A stretch of DNA of 64,000 nt. Source: Devosia ginsengisoli. Lineage in GTDB: Bacteria; Pseudomonadota; Alphaproteobacteria; Rhizobiales; Devosiaceae. This document shows, one piece after another, positions 49,880 through 62,093 of this stretch. The notes under the pieces are model-generated. The model had not been told where the DNA came from. It made no database searches and saw only the letters and a list, made by a program, of their open reading frames with translations. Within the stretch, counting starts at the first letter, position 1. Each line of letters begins with the position of its first letter. The translations under genes were made by a program, and so were the position numbers. Where the stretch lies: positions 310,001-374,000 of the forward strand of contig NZ_JANQAJ010000005.1 of assembly GCF_024707105.1 (NCBI RefSeq), given 5' to 3'.

Positions 49880-49906
49880 GCCAATCGAAATAAAGATTTG
49901 ATTGGC
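49880..49906. repeat. Inverted repeat GCCAATC-N13-GATTGGC
   Basis: Perfect 7-bp arms immediately downstream of the GANTC cluster. Confidence 0.6.
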
Positions 49907-50086
49907 GAAAGTAGGCTAAAGTAAGACAGCTTTAATCAACTGCGCTTACCTTCTGTAATGCATCGGATGGGAATACGATGCGTGTAGTCGAAGTCAACGG
50001 AAACGTAAGATCACGCCTTAAGAAACTGGTAATATGACTGGTTTCCCGCGGCCGTGATCCCCATCCCCGCGGTATAAAGTCATGTA

Positions 50087-50455
50087 TTGCTTCCTGTGCT
50101 CCACGACTCGGTCATTGCCGTGACCAGAGGTAGTGTCCACGTCGTCAAAATTTCCGGTGATGCCGGATTGCGCGCAGCGCAGGATATAGCCGCGTCGCTA
50201 AGCGAGGCGCTTGCCGGCCATGACAAGGTTGCCATCGCCACCGAGGCGATATCAGGCGCCGATATCACCACCATTCAGCTTCTGCTGGCCGCCCGCAAAC
50301 AGGCTCTGGCCTCTGGAAAGTCGCTGTCGCTTGCGGCGCCGCCGACCGGCGTGCTGCGCGATCTGCTGATCCAGAGCGGGTGTCTCTCTGCCGATGGCCG
50401 ACCGCTTACGCAAGACGGCGACTTCTGGACACCAGCCAAGGGCAAGGCAGCATGA
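50087..50455 (+). CDS. STAS domain protein
   Basis: VHVVKISGDAGLRAAQDIAASLSEALAGHDKVAIATEAISGADITTIQLLLAARKQALASGKSLSLAAPP; precedes cheY. Confidence 0.8.
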   Translation: MLPVLHDSVIAVTRGSVHVVKISGDAGLRAAQDIAASLSEALAGHDKVAIATEAISGADITTIQLLLAARKQALASGKSLSLAAPPTGVLRDLLIQSGCLSADGRPLTQDGDFWTPAKGKAA

Positions 50456-50820
50456 CAAAGACTATCCTGACCATCGACGATTCAGCATCCATCCGCCAGA
50501 TGGTGGTGATGACGCTGTCCGGTGCCGGGCTCGATGTCATCGAGGCCATCAACGGCGCCGATGGCTACACCAAGGCCACCAGCCAGACGGTCCATGCCGT
50601 CATCACCGACCTCAACATGCCGGTCATGAACGGCATCGAATTTATCAGAAAATACCGCCAGCACCCGTCCAGCAAGGGTGTGCCGATCATCCTGCTGACC
50701 ACCGAGTCCGACGAAGAGCTCAAGCGCCAGGCCAAGGAAGCCGGTGCCACCGGCTGGATCGTCAAGCCCTTCAAGCAGGACCAGTTGTTGGCCGTCATCA
50801 AGAAGGTCACCGGCGCATGA
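50452..50820 (+). CDS. cheY: chemotaxis response regulator
   Basis: MTKTILTIDDSASIRQMVVMTLSGAG...VITDLNMPVMNGIEFIRKYR...GWIVKPFKQDQL. Confidence 0.92.
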   Translation: MTKTILTIDDSASIRQMVVMTLSGAGLDVIEAINGADGYTKATSQTVHAVITDLNMPVMNGIEFIRKYRQHPSSKGVPIILLTTESDEELKRQAKEAGATGWIVKPFKQDQLLAVIKKVTGA

Positions 50821-52832
50821 GCTTCCCCGATCCGTCAGAGACATTCCGCCAGGAAGCCCGCGAGCTGCTCGAACAGCTCGAACTGGGCCTGCTCGACCTG
50901 GAGCAGAACCCGGCCAATGACGACCTGATCAATTCCACCTTCCGGGCGCTGCACACCATCAAGGGCTCCGGCGCCATGTTCGGCTTCACCGCCGTCGCCG
51001 CCTTCGTGCATGAATTCGAGACGGCTTTCGACCAGGTGCGCAAGGGGCATAGCCCCGCCACCTCGGAACTGATCGCCGTGGCGCTTGACGCCAAGGATCA
51101 TATCCACAAGCTGATCGAACAGCCCGACGCGCCTCAGGCCGGCGGCGAAGGCATTCTCGAAGCCCTGCGTATCGTCCTCACGGCAGCCGATATCGAAGCC
51201 GCCGCGCCGGTCGAGGTTGAAACACCGGAGCCGGTCGCCGCGCCGGCTACGGCCGCAAATGGTCGCTGGCGTATCCGCTTCCGCCTGCCGGGCGATGCGC
51301 TGGTCTATGGCACCAATCCGCTGCTGCTGCTCGACGAAATCAAGGCTATCGGCCCCTGCACCATCGTGGCGCTGACCGATACCATTCCGCCGCTCGACGT
51401 GATCGACCCCGAAGTGCCCTATATGGGCTGGCAGGTCGATCTCACGGCCGACGATCCGCGCGCCGCCATCGACGACGTCTTCCTGTTCCTCAAGGACGGC
51501 ATGGAATTGTCGGTGGAGCCGCTGGAGGCGGAGGCCGTTGCGGTCCAACCCGAGCCCGAGCCTGAACCTGCGCCCGTGGCGACGCCCGCCAAACCGGGCA
51601 AGGCGCCGAAGGCCGCCAAATCGGTCGAGAAGGAAGCGCCGGCCAATGCCGAGCGCGCGGCATCCTCCTCCATGCGCGTTGATGCCGAACGGCTCGACGA
51701 ACTCATGGATCGGGTCGGCGAACTGGTCATCGCCCAGGCGCGCCTGACCCAGATCGCCGCCATGAGCAGCGACGGCAATCTCAAGACCATTGCCGAAGAA
51801 CTCGAACGCCTGAGCTCGGGCCTGCGCGACACCACGATGGGCATCCGCATGGTGCCCATCGGCACCCTGTTCAGCCGCTTCCGCCGCCTGATCCACGACC
51901 TCAGCCGCGATCTCGGCAAGGAGATCGACTTCATCACCTCGGGCGAAGACACCGAACTCGACAAGACCATGATCGAGCGCCTGGCCGATCCGCTGGTCCA
52001 CCTGATCCGCAATTCGGTCGACCATGGCCTCGAACCGGCCGAAAAGCGCCTCGCCGCCGGCAAGCCTGCCAAGGGCACGGTGCGACTTTCGGCCGTCTAT
52101 GCCGGTGCCGAAGTCGCCATTTCGGTCACCGATGACGGGGCAGGGCTCAACGCGGACCGTATCCGCGCCAAGGCCGAGGAAGCGGGCCTGCTCGCCCCCG
52201 ATGCCAAGATCGCCGACCAGGATCTCTGGCAGATGATCTTCGCCCCCGGTTTCTCCACCGCCAAGGAAGTCACCTCCCTGTCGGGCCGCGGTGTCGGTAT
52301 GGACGTGGTCAAGCGCATCATAGACGGGCTGCGCGGCAGCATCGATGTCGCTACCACGCCGGGCAGCGGCTCGACCATGACCCTGCGCCTGCCGCTCACG
52401 CTGGCTATCATCGACGGCATGCTCGTGCGGGTCGGCAATGGCCGCTACACCATCCCGCTCGCGGCGGTCGAGGAATGCGTCGAACTGCCCGAGGGCATCG
52501 AAGCCAATGCCCGTGGCCGCAACTTCCTCGATATCCGCGGCAGCCTCGTACCCTTCCTGCGCCTGCGCGAAGTGTTCGGCACCAAAGCCCCGGCCGAGCC
52601 GCACCAGAAGGTGGTGATCGTCTCCTCCGGCGAGGGCCGCGTCGGCCTCGTGGTCGATCAGATCATTGGCAACAACCAGACAGTCATCAAGCAACTGAGC
52701 AAGCTCCACTCTTCCATCAAGTCGTTCTCCGGGGCGACGATACTGGGCGACGGCACGGTCGCGCTCATCCTCGATACCGCCCACCTGGTCCAGTTCGGCC
52801 AGGGCTATGTCGACCAGGGGAGGGCAGCATGA
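50817..52832 (+). CDS. cheA: chemotaxis histidine kinase
   Basis: Hpt [17 protein letters not shown]3 [24 protein letters not shown]; HATPase [14 protein letters not shown]; CheW-like C-terminus. Confidence 0.95.
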   Translation: MSFPDPSETFRQEARELLEQLELGLLDLEQNPANDDLINSTFRALHTIKGSGAMFGFTAVAAFVHEFETAFDQVRKGHSPATSELIAVALDAKDHIHKLIEQPDAPQAGGEGILEALRIVLTAADIEAAAPVEVETPEPVAAPATAANGRWRIRFRLPGDALVYGTNPLLLLDEIKAIGPCTIVALTDTIPPLDVIDPEVPYMGWQVDLTADDPRAAIDDVFLFLKDGMELSVEPLEAEAVAVQPEPEPEPAPVATPAKPGKAPKAAKSVEKEAPANAERAASSSMRVDAERLDELMDRVGELVIAQARLTQIAAMSSDGNLKTIAEELERLSSGLRDTTMGIRMVPIGTLFSRFRRLIHDLSRDLGKEIDFITSGEDTELDKTMIERLADPLVHLIRNSVDHGLEPAEKRLAAGKPAKGTVRLSAVYAGAEVAISVTDDGAGLNADRIRAKAEEAGLLAPDAKIADQDLWQMIFAPGFSTAKEVTSLSGRGVGMDVVKRIIDGLRGSIDVATTPGSGSTMTLRLPLTLAIIDGMLVRVGNGRYTIPLAAVEECVELPEGIEANARGRNFLDIRGSLVPFLRLREVFGTKAPAEPHQKVVIVSSGEGRVGLVVDQIIGNNQTVIKQLSKLHSSIKSFSGATILGDGTVALILDTAHLVQFGQGYVDQGRAA

Positions 52833-53329
52833 GCACCACCGAAACCGGCTCCATGAAGGCGCTGACATTGCGCCTGCAGGACGAACTGTTCGCCATCGAG
52901 GCGGGCAGCGTGCGCGAAATCCTCGATCTCGTGCCGATCACCGAAGTGCCCAATGCCTCGCCCTTCGTCAGCGGCCTCATCAATGTGCGCGGCCGCGTCG
53001 TGCCGCTCGCCGATCTGCGCGTGATGTTCGGCATGGACCGGCCCGAGCCGGACGAGGACACCCGCATCGTGGTGATGGAAGTCGATATCGACGGCGAACC
53101 CACCGTGGCCGGCATTCTCGCCGACAAGGTCCACGACGTCACCGATATCGAAGCCGCCTCCATCGAGGAGGCTCCCAGGGTCGGCATGCGCTGGCGGCCG
53201 GAATTCATCCGCGGCATCGGCAAGCGCAACGGCGGCTTCATCATCATCCCCGATCTGGGGCGAATTTTCGAGACACAGGGCGCCAGAACCGCGTCCCCGG
53301 CAGCATCAGAAGAAAGGTCTGCAACGTGA
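52829..53329 (+). CDS. cheW: chemotaxis coupling protein
   Basis: [51 protein letters not shown]. Confidence 0.93.
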   Translation: MSTTETGSMKALTLRLQDELFAIEAGSVREILDLVPITEVPNASPFVSGLINVRGRVVPLADLRVMFGMDRPEPDEDTRIVVMEVDIDGEPTVAGILADKVHDVTDIEAASIEEAPRVGMRWRPEFIRGIGKRNGGFIIIPDLGRIFETQGARTASPAASEERSAT

Positions 53330-55419
53330 GACTGACAATCAAAACCAAACTGGCGGCGGTGTTCACCGTGGTCGTGGCCCTTTCGGGCGCCAGCATGTTC
53401 ATCGCCCTGCAGAATCTCGGGCAACTCAATGACAACCTCGAGCACATCATCACCGGGCCGGCGGCGCGTTCCATCGCGCTCAAGGAAATGCAGGAAGATC
53501 TGACCGGACTGAGCAACAATCTGCGCGCCATGATCCTGAGCTCGAGCGCTGAAGAGCTTGCGGCGGACCAGCAGGCGCTGAGCGTTCTGTACGGCGAACT
53601 GCTTGCAGATGCCGAGGGCATGAGCGGCACGTTCACGGTGGAGGAATCCAACCGTGACATGGAAAGTTTTGTCACCGCTCTCGAACAGTATTGGGCGGTG
53701 TCCGTGCAGGTGCAGGACTACGCCAAGCTGAATTCCGATACGGTGGCCTTCGAAATCACCACCAGCGAAGGCAGCGCGTCCATCACGGCCCTGGAAGAAA
53801 CCATGGGCAGCCTGATCGGCGCCCTTGGCCGTCGGCTGAATGCCGGGGACCTGTCGGCGGTGCCCGCCTATGACACCGCCAACGCCATGTTCCTCAAGGC
53901 CAGCGATGCCTTCCGGCAGCAGCGCAATATCCTGCTGGCCGACGGGAATCCTGCCAAACAGGACGAGTGGCTCAACGACTACCACACGGCCGTGGCCGAT
54001 CTGGAAGGCGGATTCGCCCAGTTGGTTCGCATTGTCGGCCCTGCCGAAGCAGGCCTCGCCACCCAGGCACAGGCCGACTATCAGGCGATGATCGTCGCCA
54101 TGAACAAGGCCGTCGATGTGGCGGTCCAGCGCTCGCAATATTACGCCGTGGAACTTGCCGATGGCGAGGGCGCAACGCTGCGCGCTGCCGCCGTCGATCT
54201 GCTCGAGACCATCGTCGAGCGCAACGACGCGCTGCTGCGCCAGGCGGCCGTGGACGCCGATGCACTCTACGAATCCAGCCGCATGCTGCTGATCGGCATC
54301 CTGGTCGGCTCGGTACTGATCGCGCTCATCGCCGCGCTCTGGATCGTCATCTCGATCTCGCGTGCCCTGACCAGCGCTGTCCGCCTCGCCAACGAGGTGG
54401 CCGATGGCAATCTCAGCGCCACCGTGGTCAGCAAGAGCGACGACGAGGTCGGCGACCTGATCAAGGCGCTCAATTCCATGACGCAGAAGCTGCGCGAAGT
54501 GGTGAGCGAAGTCACGGTCGCCACCCGCAATGTCGCGGCGGGCAGCCAGGAAATGTCGGCCACGGCCGAACAGTTGAGCCAGGGCGCGACCGAACAGGCC
54601 TCCTCGACCGAAGAGGCTTCGGCCTCGATGGAAGAAATGGCCTCGACCATCAAGCAGTCGGCCGACAATGCCAGCCAGACCGAGAAGATCGCCCGCCAGT
54701 CCGCGGCCGATGCCATCGCCTCGGGCGAAGCGGTGAACAATGCCGTGGAAGCCATGCAGACCATCGCCGAGAAGATCATTGTGGTGCAGGAAATCGCCCG
54801 GCAGACCGACCTGCTGGCCCTCAACGCGGCGGTCGAAGCGGCGCGCGCCGGCGAACATGGCCGCGGTTTTGCGGTCGTGGCCTCCGAAGTGCGCAAGCTC
54901 GCCGAACGCAGCCAGGCTGCCGCAGCGGAGATTTCCACACTGTCGGGAACGACCGTAAAGGCGGCCCAATCGGCCGGCGAAATGCTCGGCAAGCTGGTGC
55001 CCGATATCCAGCGCACGGCCGAACTGGTGGAGGAAATCTCCGCCGGCAGCCGCGAGCAGAATGCCGGTGCGGCCCAGATCAACACCGCCATCCAGCAGCT
55101 CGACAAGGTGACCCAGCAGAACACTTCGGCCGCCGAGGAAATGTCGGCGACATCAGAAGAGCTGGCCAGCCAGGCTGAACAGCTCCAGGCCGCCATCAGC
55201 TACTTCCGCATCGACGCCTCGTCGATCCCGGTCGCGGCGAACAAGAGCGAAGCCAAGGCCACCGGCGATCTCAAGCAGGCCATCCTGGCCAAGGCGCCGC
55301 ATATGGCGCCGCGCAAGACCGGCGGGAAGGCCAAGGCCCCCAATTCGGGCGGCTTCGACCTCGATCTGGATGACGGGCACGACGAGCTCGACGGGGATTT
55401 CACCCGCCGCAGCGCCTGA
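53326..55419 (+). CDS. methyl-accepting chemotaxis protein (two TM, HAMP)
   Basis: N-terminal TM, periplasmic domain, HAMP, hairpin tip [42 protein letters not shown]. Confidence 0.93.
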   Translation: MRLTIKTKLAAVFTVVVALSGASMFIALQNLGQLNDNLEHIITGPAARSIALKEMQEDLTGLSNNLRAMILSSSAEELAADQQALSVLYGELLADAEGMSGTFTVEESNRDMESFVTALEQYWAVSVQVQDYAKLNSDTVAFEITTSEGSASITALEETMGSLIGALGRRLNAGDLSAVPAYDTANAMFLKASDAFRQQRNILLADGNPAKQDEWLNDYHTAVADLEGGFAQLVRIVGPAEAGLATQAQADYQAMIVAMNKAVDVAVQRSQYYAVELADGEGATLRAAAVDLLETIVERNDALLRQAAVDADALYESSRMLLIGILVGSVLIALIAALWIVISISRALTSAVRLANEVADGNLSATVVSKSDDEVGDLIKALNSMTQKLREVVSEVTVATRNVAAGSQEMSATAEQLSQGATEQASSTEEASASMEEMASTIKQSADNASQTEKIARQSAADAIASGEAVNNAVEAMQTIAEKIIVVQEIARQTDLLALNAAVEAARAGEHGRGFAVVASEVRKLAERSQAAAAEISTLSGTTVKAAQSAGEMLGKLVPDIQRTAELVEEISAGSREQNAGAAQINTAIQQLDKVTQQNTSAAEEMSATSEELASQAEQLQAAISYFRIDASSIPVAANKSEAKATGDLKQAILAKAPHMAPRKTGGKAKAPNSGGFDLDLDDGHDELDGDFTRRSA

Positions 55420-55550
55420 CCCGACAGCTATCTGCCCGGGCATCGGGACCGGCTCCTCTCCGGCCCCGATGCACCCCGAATATTCCAAGCGTCATTAGTC
55501 GACTCTGGAGGACCGCAGAAGCGTGCCCTCAAGCCAAGAAAGGCACGTTT

Positions 55551-56546
55551 ATGCGTTTGACCATAAAGGTAAAACTGGCTGCGACATTCCTCGGGCTGGC
55601 ACTCGAGCGCATGGTCTCCAAGCTGCGCGACGTCATCACCGAAGCCATTTCCTCCGCCAACAATGTCGCGGCGGGCAGCCAGGAAATGTCGGCCACGGCC
55701 GAACAGTTGAGCCAGGGCGCGACCGAACAGGCCTCCTCGACCGAAGAGGCTTCGGCCTCGATGGAAGAAATGGCTGCCACCATCAAGCAGTCGGCAGATA
55801 ACGCTTCGCAAACCGAGAAGATCGCCCGTCAGTCCGCCGCAAACGCCATCGCCTCGGGCGAGGCCGTGGACAACGCGGTCGCGGCCATGCAAACCATCGC
55901 CGAAAAGATCATGGTGGTGCAGGAAATCGCCCGCCAGACCGACCTGCTGGCCCTCAACGCGGCGGTAGAAGCGGCGCGCGCCGGCGAACATGGCCGCGGT
56001 TTTGCGGTCGTGGCCTCCGAAGTGCGCAAGCTGGCGGAGCGCAGCCAGGCTGCCGCGGCCGAAATCTCGACGCTGTCGGGAACAACCGTAAAGGCGGCCC
56101 AATCAGCCGGCGAAATGCTCGGCAAGCTGGTGCCCGATATCCAGCGCACGGCCGAGTTGGTGGAGGAAATCTCCGCCGGCAGCCGCGAGCAGAATGCCGG
56201 TGCCGCGCAGATCAACACTGCTATCCAGCAGCTCGACAAGGTGACCCAGCAGAACACTTCGGCCGCCGAGGAAATGTCGGCGACATCAGAAGAGCTGGCC
56301 AGCCAGGCCGAACAGCTCCAGACCGCCATCAGCTACTTCCGCATCGACGCCAGCCCGACCAGCCAGGCCGCCGCCAAGGCCAAACCGGCTCGGGCTGGCC
56401 TGCGCGACGCGATCATGGCCAAAGCCCCCCATATGGGAGAGGCCAGGTCCGGCACGCGGAGCGGCAAGGGCGGTGGTTTCGATCTCGACCTCGATGATGG
56501 CCATGATGAACTCGACGGCGAATTCACCCGTCGCGGCGCGGCATAA
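55551..56546 (+). CDS. sensorless methyl-accepting chemotaxis protein
   Basis: [29 protein letters not shown] leads directly into the MCP signalling domain; no periplasmic domain or HAMP. Confidence 0.9.
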   Translation: MRLTIKVKLAATFLGLALERMVSKLRDVITEAISSANNVAAGSQEMSATAEQLSQGATEQASSTEEASASMEEMAATIKQSADNASQTEKIARQSAANAIASGEAVDNAVAAMQTIAEKIMVVQEIARQTDLLALNAAVEAARAGEHGRGFAVVASEVRKLAERSQAAAAEISTLSGTTVKAAQSAGEMLGKLVPDIQRTAELVEEISAGSREQNAGAAQINTAIQQLDKVTQQNTSAAEEMSATSEELASQAEQLQTAISYFRIDASPTSQAAAKAKPARAGLRDAIMAKAPHMGEARSGTRSGKGGGFDLDLDDGHDELDGEFTRRGAA

Positions 56547-56557
56547 GGAGAAGAACC

Positions 56558-57019
56558 ATGGCCGAACGGGCTCAATACGTCACTCTCGGCGTGGCTGAGG
56601 AACTCTTCGCCGCCCCGGTGGAGAAGGTACAGGAAATCCTCGACATGCGGCCCATTGCGCGCCTGCCGCAGGCGCCCGAAACCCTGCTCGGCATGATCGA
56701 CGTGCGCGGGCAGGGCATTCCGGTGGTCGACCTGCGCCTCACCCTCGGCCTGCCGCCGGCGCCGGACAATGAGAATACCCGTATTCTCGTCCTCTCTCTC
56801 GCCGGACGCGATGGCGACCTGCGGCTGGGCCTGCGGGCCGACCGGGTGTTCGAGGTGACCGTGCTCGACGACGACGACCTCGATCCGCCGCCTTCGGTCA
56901 GCGGCACCTGGGCCGGTCATTGCATTGCCGGCATCGGCCGGCGCAACGGACGGTTCGTCACCGTGCTCGATCTCGAGCGCCTGCTGGGTTCGTTCGAGGA
57001 CACCGCCCGCGCTGCCTGA
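56558..57019 (+). CDS. cheW: chemotaxis coupling protein (second CheW)
   Basis: YVTLGVAEELFAAPVEKVQEILDMRPIARLPQAPETLLGMIDVRGQGIPVVDLRLTLGLP. Confidence 0.92.
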   Translation: MAERAQYVTLGVAEELFAAPVEKVQEILDMRPIARLPQAPETLLGMIDVRGQGIPVVDLRLTLGLPPAPDNENTRILVLSLAGRDGDLRLGLRADRVFEVTVLDDDDLDPPPSVSGTWAGHCIAGIGRRNGRFVTVLDLERLLGSFEDTARAA

Positions 57020-57074
57020 GCAAGCGGCATGCGACCACCCGGCCGCATGCCCCCTTCGCCCTGGAGATACTCCA

Positions 57075-57959
57075 TTGCCCTTTTCCGCCCATCAGGCTGC
57101 CGCCCGCCTGGACCATGCCGACGACGACCACCTGTCCCCGCGCGATTTCAAGCGTATCGCTGACCTGATCAGCACGGAGGTGGGCATCAAGCTGCCGCCG
57201 ACCAAGCGCCTGATGGTGGAAGGCCGCCTGCGCAAGCGTGTGCGCGCCCTGGGGCTGGCCAGCCTCGATCACTACGGCGCCTATCTGTTCCAGCGCGACG
57301 GTCTGGCCGCCGAACGCATCTACCTGATCAACGCCGTCACCACCAACAAGACCGATTTCTTTCGCGAACCCGAGCATTTCGACCTGCTCGAGCAGCGCCT
57401 GGTGCCTGACCTGATCGAATTGCGCCGCGGCGAACGCAAGCCGCTGCTCAAGATCTGGAGCGCTGCCAGCTCGACCGGCGCCGAAGCCTATACTCTGGCC
57501 ATGGTTCTGGCCGATCTTCTGGCGCAACGGCAGGACTTCCGCTTCGCCATTCTCGGCACCGACATTTCCACTGCCGTGCTGGAACAGGGCGTGCGGGCCA
57601 TCTATCCGACCGAACTGCTCGCGCCGGTGCCGCCGGCCAAGCAGCAGCGCTACCTGATGCATGCCCGCAAGCCCGGCATGCGGCCCGAAGTGCGCATCGT
57701 GCCCGAATTGCGCCGGCTGGTGCATTTCGCGCGGCTCAACCTGATGGATACCAGCTATCCCTTCGACCGCGACGTGGACGTGATCTTCCTGCGCAATGTG
57801 CTGATCTATTTCGACAAGGCCGACCAGGAAAAGGTGATCCTGCGGTTGGTCAGTCATTTGCGGCCCGGCGGTTATCTCATTCTTGGTCATTCTGAATCCA
57901 TGATCGGCACCACGGTGACCATGCGCCAGGTTGCCCCCGCCGTATTCCAGAAGGCCTGA
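57075..57959 (+). CDS. cheR: chemotaxis protein methyltransferase
   Basis: [54 protein letters not shown] start after GGAGA SD. Confidence 0.93.
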   Translation: MPFSAHQAAARLDHADDDHLSPRDFKRIADLISTEVGIKLPPTKRLMVEGRLRKRVRALGLASLDHYGAYLFQRDGLAAERIYLINAVTTNKTDFFREPEHFDLLEQRLVPDLIELRRGERKPLLKIWSAASSTGAEAYTLAMVLADLLAQRQDFRFAILGTDISTAVLEQGVRAIYPTELLAPVPPAKQQRYLMHARKPGMRPEVRIVPELRRLVHFARLNLMDTSYPFDRDVDVIFLRNVLIYFDKADQEKVILRLVSHLRPGGYLILGHSESMIGTTVTMRQVAPAVFQKA

Positions 57960-57969
57960 AAGCAAGACC

Positions 57970-59100
57970 ATGCCTGCAACCCACCGCAAGATCCGTGTGC
58001 TCATCGTCGATGACAGCGCCTCGGTGCGCATGACGCTGAGCGAGATCATCGACGGTGACCCTGACCTCGAAGTCATGGCGACCGCGGCCGACCCCTATGT
58101 CGCGGTGGAGCGCATCCGGCAGGAAGTGCCCGATGTGATGTTCCTCGATATCGAGCTGCCGCGCATGGACGGGCTGACCTTCCTGCGCAAGATCATGAGC
58201 CAGCGGCCCATTCCGGTGGTGATCTGCTCGAGCCTGGCCGAGGCCGGTTCCGATACGCTGATGCAGGCGCTCGAAGCCGGCGCTGTCGATGTCGTGGCCA
58301 AGCCGCGCGTCGACACCACCCAGTTCCTGCAGGAATCGCGCATGCGCATCTGCGACGCCGCCAAGGCGGCCGCCCATGCCAAATTCCGCGGCGTGAAGAA
58401 GGCGCCGCCGCCGCCGATCAATGTCGAGGCCAAGCTCACCGCCGACGCGATCATTCCGCCTCTGTCGGAAGCACGGGCCGCCTCGCTGCGCGCCAAACAG
58501 CCGCAGACCGAGCCGATCATCTGCATCGGCGCCTCCACCGGCGGCACCGAAGCCTTGCGCGACGTGTTGGAAAAGCTGCCCGCCGACAGCCCCGCCATTG
58601 TCATCGTCCAGCACATGCCCGAAAAATTCACCGGGGCCTTTGCCCGCCGCCTCGACGGTCTCTGCGCCATCGCGGTCAAGGAAGCCGAGGATGGCGATGT
58701 GGTGCAGGCGGGCAGGGCGCTCATTGCCCCCGGCAACCAGCATATGGTGCTGCACCGCGCCGGCAGCCGCTACACGGTCAATATCGTGGACGGGCCGCAT
58801 GTGTCCCGCCATCGCCCCTCGGTCGATGTGATGTTCCGCTCGGCCTCGCAAGTGGCGGGTCGCAATGCCATGGGCATCATCCTCACCGGCATGGGCGATG
58901 ACGGCGCCAGGGGCCTGCTCGAAATGCGGCAGGCCGGCAGCCACACCATCGCGCAGGACGAAGAGAGTTGCGTGGTTTTCGGCATGCCCAAGGAAGCCAT
59001 CCAGCGCAACGCCGCGGTCAAGATATTGCCGCTGAGCCGCGTCGCCACCGAAATCGAAACCTATGGCCGTAACGCCCAGCGCACGGGGACTTCACTATGA
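57970..59100 (+). CDS. cheB: chemotaxis methylesterase
   Basis: REC plus methylesterase: [52 protein letters not shown]. Confidence 0.95.
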   Translation: MPATHRKIRVLIVDDSASVRMTLSEIIDGDPDLEVMATAADPYVAVERIRQEVPDVMFLDIELPRMDGLTFLRKIMSQRPIPVVICSSLAEAGSDTLMQALEAGAVDVVAKPRVDTTQFLQESRMRICDAAKAAAHAKFRGVKKAPPPPINVEAKLTADAIIPPLSEARAASLRAKQPQTEPIICIGASTGGTEALRDVLEKLPADSPAIVIVQHMPEKFTGAFARRLDGLCAIAVKEAEDGDVVQAGRALIAPGNQHMVLHRAGSRYTVNIVDGPHVSRHRPSVDVMFRSASQVAGRNAMGIILTGMGDDGARGLLEMRQAGSHTIAQDEESCVVFGMPKEAIQRNAAVKILPLSRVATEIETYGRNAQRTGTSL

Positions 59101-60839
59101 GCGCATTGGCGCAATCACTGCCGGCCAAAGCCGCCGATGCCACCGCCTTGCGGGCTGTCGGCGTGGCACTGGCCGCACCGCGCGAGCAGATCGAAAGCAC
59201 TTTCGTCACCGTAGGCGCCCGCCTGACCGAAGGCGCGGCTATGCTCAACCGCGTCACCAAGGTGTTCGAGGCGCTGCCGGCCCAGTTGCAGAGCCCCGAA
59301 CTGGTCGAAGCCTCGACGCGTCTCGCCGATGTCGGCAAGCAGGCCCAGACCATCTCGGCCCTGTTCGCCACCGAACAGGCCGACCTGACGCGGCTGGTCG
59401 AAGTGGTTCGCGCCGCCGACCATCCGATTTCCGAATTGCGCCGCACCGTCAAGATGATGGGCATCGTCGCCATCAATGCCCGCGTCGTGGCGGCCAGCGT
59501 GGTGGGCGATGGCGATGATTTCGACGTGTTCACCACCGATATCGCCAAGCTCTCGGAAAGCGCCAGCAGCACCATCCAGCAGTTCACCGCCGCCTATCGG
59601 CAGCTCACCGACGAGGTCGGCCAGGCCGCCCGCCAGCGCAGCCAGTTCGAGAATGCCCATGCCGATACGCTGAGCACCCTCGCCGCCGGCATGGACACCG
59701 CTTTGGCCGAGCTTGCGCGACAGCGCGCCATTTCCGTCGATGGCAGCGCCGAGACCGGCCGGGTCTCCCGCCAGATCGTCACCCGCATTGCCAGCGCCGT
59801 CATGGCCCTGCAGGTGGGCGACGCCACCCGCCAGCGCATCGAACATATCGAAAGCGGCATAGCGGCGCTTGTCGACCTGCTGGACGGCGGCGAGTTACCG
59901 GAAACCGACAGGCAGGCTGCCGCCTCGATCGTGGGCGGCCTGCAGGTTGCCCAGCTCTCCGCCGCGACCGCTGCTTTCGAAGGCGACGTGGTCGAGGCGG
60001 GTGACGCCCTGCGCGACCTCGCTGCCGATGCCCGCGCCATTACCGATCAGAGCCAGGCCATTTACGGCCAGGGCGACGAGGCCGGCGCCTCCTCGCTGGC
60101 CGCGCTGAGCAAGGCGGTACGCCATGCCGCTGTGGTCCTGCGCGATTGCGAGGCCGAGCGCAGCAAGCTGGAACTGGTGGCCGGCGCCGTATTGGGAACC
60201 GTCGGCGTGCTGCTGAGCCATGTCGAGGCCGTGCAGGAAATCGAGGCCAATATGCGCCTTGTCAGCCTCAATGCCGCAGTCAAATGCGCCCAGCTCGGCC
60301 CGCGCGGGGCCGCCCTCAACGTCATCGCCAGGCAATTGCGCGAACTGACCGGCGAGACGGTGAGCGCGGCCGAAGCCTCCATGGCCGGACTGCATGAAGC
60401 AGCCGGTCTCGCGAAGTCTTTCGGCGCTGCTGCCAATGGCGATGCGGCCGGCCGCGTCGGCCAGCTCGAACAGGAAGCGACGGCCGCGCTGGTCCTGCTG
60501 CAGGGTGTCGATGCCGCACTGGCCGAGGCCTTGGCGACGCTCAACCGCGATGGCCCCAATGTCATTGCCCTCCTGGGTACGGCAGCCGAGACCTTCGTCA
60601 GCCAGGCAGCAATTTCCGAAACCATGCGCGATCTCGAAATGCAGCTCGTAGCAGCATGTCCGCTGATGGCGTCGGCCACTCAGACGGAGTCGATTTCCGA
60701 CATGTTGGCCGCTCACCGCGCTCGCTACACGATGGATGCCGAGCGCAAGATTCACGAGAAACTGTTCGGCGCCGACACGACAGCGCCGGCCGTCGAAGCG
60801 GCCACGGAGAGCGAAGACCTCGACGCGCTGTTCTTCTAG
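59097..60839 (+). CDS. cheB-coupled soluble protein with two degenerate MCP hairpin-tip-like motifs
   Basis: 580 aa; ATGA overlap with che[36 protein letters not shown] and [39 protein letters not shown]. Confidence 0.75.
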   Translation: MSALAQSLPAKAADATALRAVGVALAAPREQIESTFVTVGARLTEGAAMLNRVTKVFEALPAQLQSPELVEASTRLADVGKQAQTISALFATEQADLTRLVEVVRAADHPISELRRTVKMMGIVAINARVVAASVVGDGDDFDVFTTDIAKLSESASSTIQQFTAAYRQLTDEVGQAARQRSQFENAHADTLSTLAAGMDTALAELARQRAISVDGSAETGRVSRQIVTRIASAVMALQVGDATRQRIEHIESGIAALVDLLDGGELPETDRQAAASIVGGLQVAQLSAATAAFEGDVVEAGDALRDLAADARAITDQSQAIYGQGDEAGASSLAALSKAVRHAAVVLRDCEAERSKLELVAGAVLGTVGVLLSHVEAVQEIEANMRLVSLNAAVKCAQLGPRGAALNVIARQLRELTGETVSAAEASMAGLHEAAGLAKSFGAAANGDAAGRVGQLEQEATAALVLLQGVDAALAEALATLNRDGPNVIALLGTAAETFVSQAAISETMRDLEMQLVAACPLMASATQTESISDMLAAHRARYTMDAERKIHEKLFGADTTAPAVEAATESEDLDALFF

Positions 60840-61948
60840 CCCGAATAGGGCCTGAAGTGCTTGGACAGCTTGAGCGTCTGCGCCTGGTAGTTAGAACCCA
60901 AGGCCGTGCCATAGAGCCGGTCCGGTGCTTCGGCCAGCCGCTCATAGATCAGCCTGCCGATTGTCTGGCCATGGCCCAGCAGGAAGGGCACTTCGCGGCT
61001 GCGCACTTCCAGCACGGCACGGCTGCCGCTGCCCCCGGCCGATGAATGGCCGAAGCCCGGATCGAAGAAGCCGGCATAGTGGACGCGGAATTCGCCCACC
61101 AGCGGATCGAAGGGCACCATTTCGGCGGCATGGGTCGGCGGCACATGCACCGCCTCATCGCTGACCAGGATGTAGAATTCGTCCGGATCGAGGATCAGCT
61201 CTTCCCGCCCGCGATTGACCAGCGGGTCCCAGAAATCCAGCACGTCGAGCGCAGCCTTCTTGTCCACATCCACCACCGCCGTATGGCGCTTGGAGCGGAA
61301 TCCGATCAGCCCGTTGCGGCCCTCGCCCTTGAGATCGATGGAGAGCGCCACGCCCTCGCCGACCGGCACGTTATTGTCGAACACCAGCGTGTCGGAAGCG
61401 TGCAAGGCCTGATGCTCGGCAACCGTGAGCCGGTTATCGCCGGAACGGAACCGCATCTGGCTGAGCCGCGAGCCGGTGCGCACCAGCACCGGGAAGGTCC
61501 GCGGACTGACTTCGAGATAGAGCGGCCCCTTGTAGCCATTGGGCATCTGGTCGAAGCCCCGCGCCCGGTCGCCGATGACGCGGGTGAACACGTCCAGCCG
61601 CCCGGTGGAACTCTTGGGGTTGGCCGAGGCGCTGACCGCATCGGGCAGGTCGAGGCTTTCCTGCAAAGGCACCAGATAGACGCAGCCGCGCTCCAGCACG
61701 GCGCCACGCGTCAGGTCGATCTCATGCAGCTTGAGCGCCTCGATGCGCTCGGCCACCGAATGGCTGGGGCCGGGCAGGAAGCTGGAGCGCACGCGATAGG
61801 CCACGTCGCCGAGCCGCAGATCGAGGCTGGCCGGCTGCACCTGATCGACGTCGAACGGCCGTGCCGCGGCGATGCTGCCCTGCTTGTGCAGGCTCTCGAT
61901 CAACCGCGCCGGAAAGACGCCCTGCGGCCAGGCCTGTTGCTTGTCCAT
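60836..61948 (-). CDS. dcd: 2'-deoxycytidine 5'-triphosphate deaminase
   Basis: MDKQQAWPQGVFPARLIESL; PASLDLRLGDVAYRVRSSFLPG...SASANPKSSTGRLDVFTRVI...HYAGFFDPGFGHS; long alphaproteobacterial Dcd form. Confidence 0.87.
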   Translation of the reverse strand: MDKQQAWPQGVFPARLIESLHKQGSIAAARPFDVDQVQPASLDLRLGDVAYRVRSSFLPGPSHSVAERIEALKLHEIDLTRGAVLERGCVYLVPLQESLDLPDAVSASANPKSSTGRLDVFTRVIGDRARGFDQMPNGYKGPLYLEVSPRTFPVLVRTGSRLSQMRFRSGDNRLTVAEHQALHASDTLVFDNNVPVGEGVALSIDLKGEGRNGLIGFRSKRHTAVVDVDKKAALDVLDFWDPLVNRGREELILDPDEFYILVSDEAVHVPPTHAAEMVPFDPLVGEFRVHYAGFFDPGFGHSSAGGSGSRAVLEVRSREVPFLLGHGQTIGRLIYERLAEAPDRLYGTALGSNYQAQTLKLSKHFRPYSG

Positions 61949-62029
61949 GCTCTCGCGTCCCAGGAAACCGTGGCTACCCCTACCAATCCACGCAATTGAC
62001 GCCAACAGGCAATTGGCCTTACATCACAA

Positions 62030-62083
62030 CCCAGTGGTGATTTGGCCGGTCGCTTGCAGCCACTTAAAAGAAATCGCTAAAGA
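62030..62083 (+). ncRNA. SAM-II riboswitch upstream of metZ
   Basis: CCAGTGGTGATTTGGCCGGTCGCTTGCAGCCACTTAAAAGAAATCGCTAAAGACCG: GTGG/CCAC helix, GGTC/GACC pseudoknot, TGATTT and GCTAAA motifs. Confidence 0.88.
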
Positions 62084-62093
62084 CCGTCGTGGG

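Noticed and set aside
50835-52868. 677-aa minus-strand ORF opposite cheA
   Set aside because: Shadow ORF; cheA has clear Hpt, kinase and CheW-like motifs
52765-54969. 734-aa minus-strand ORF opposite cheW and the MCP
   Set aside because: Shadow ORF; G/H/R-rich translation with no domain
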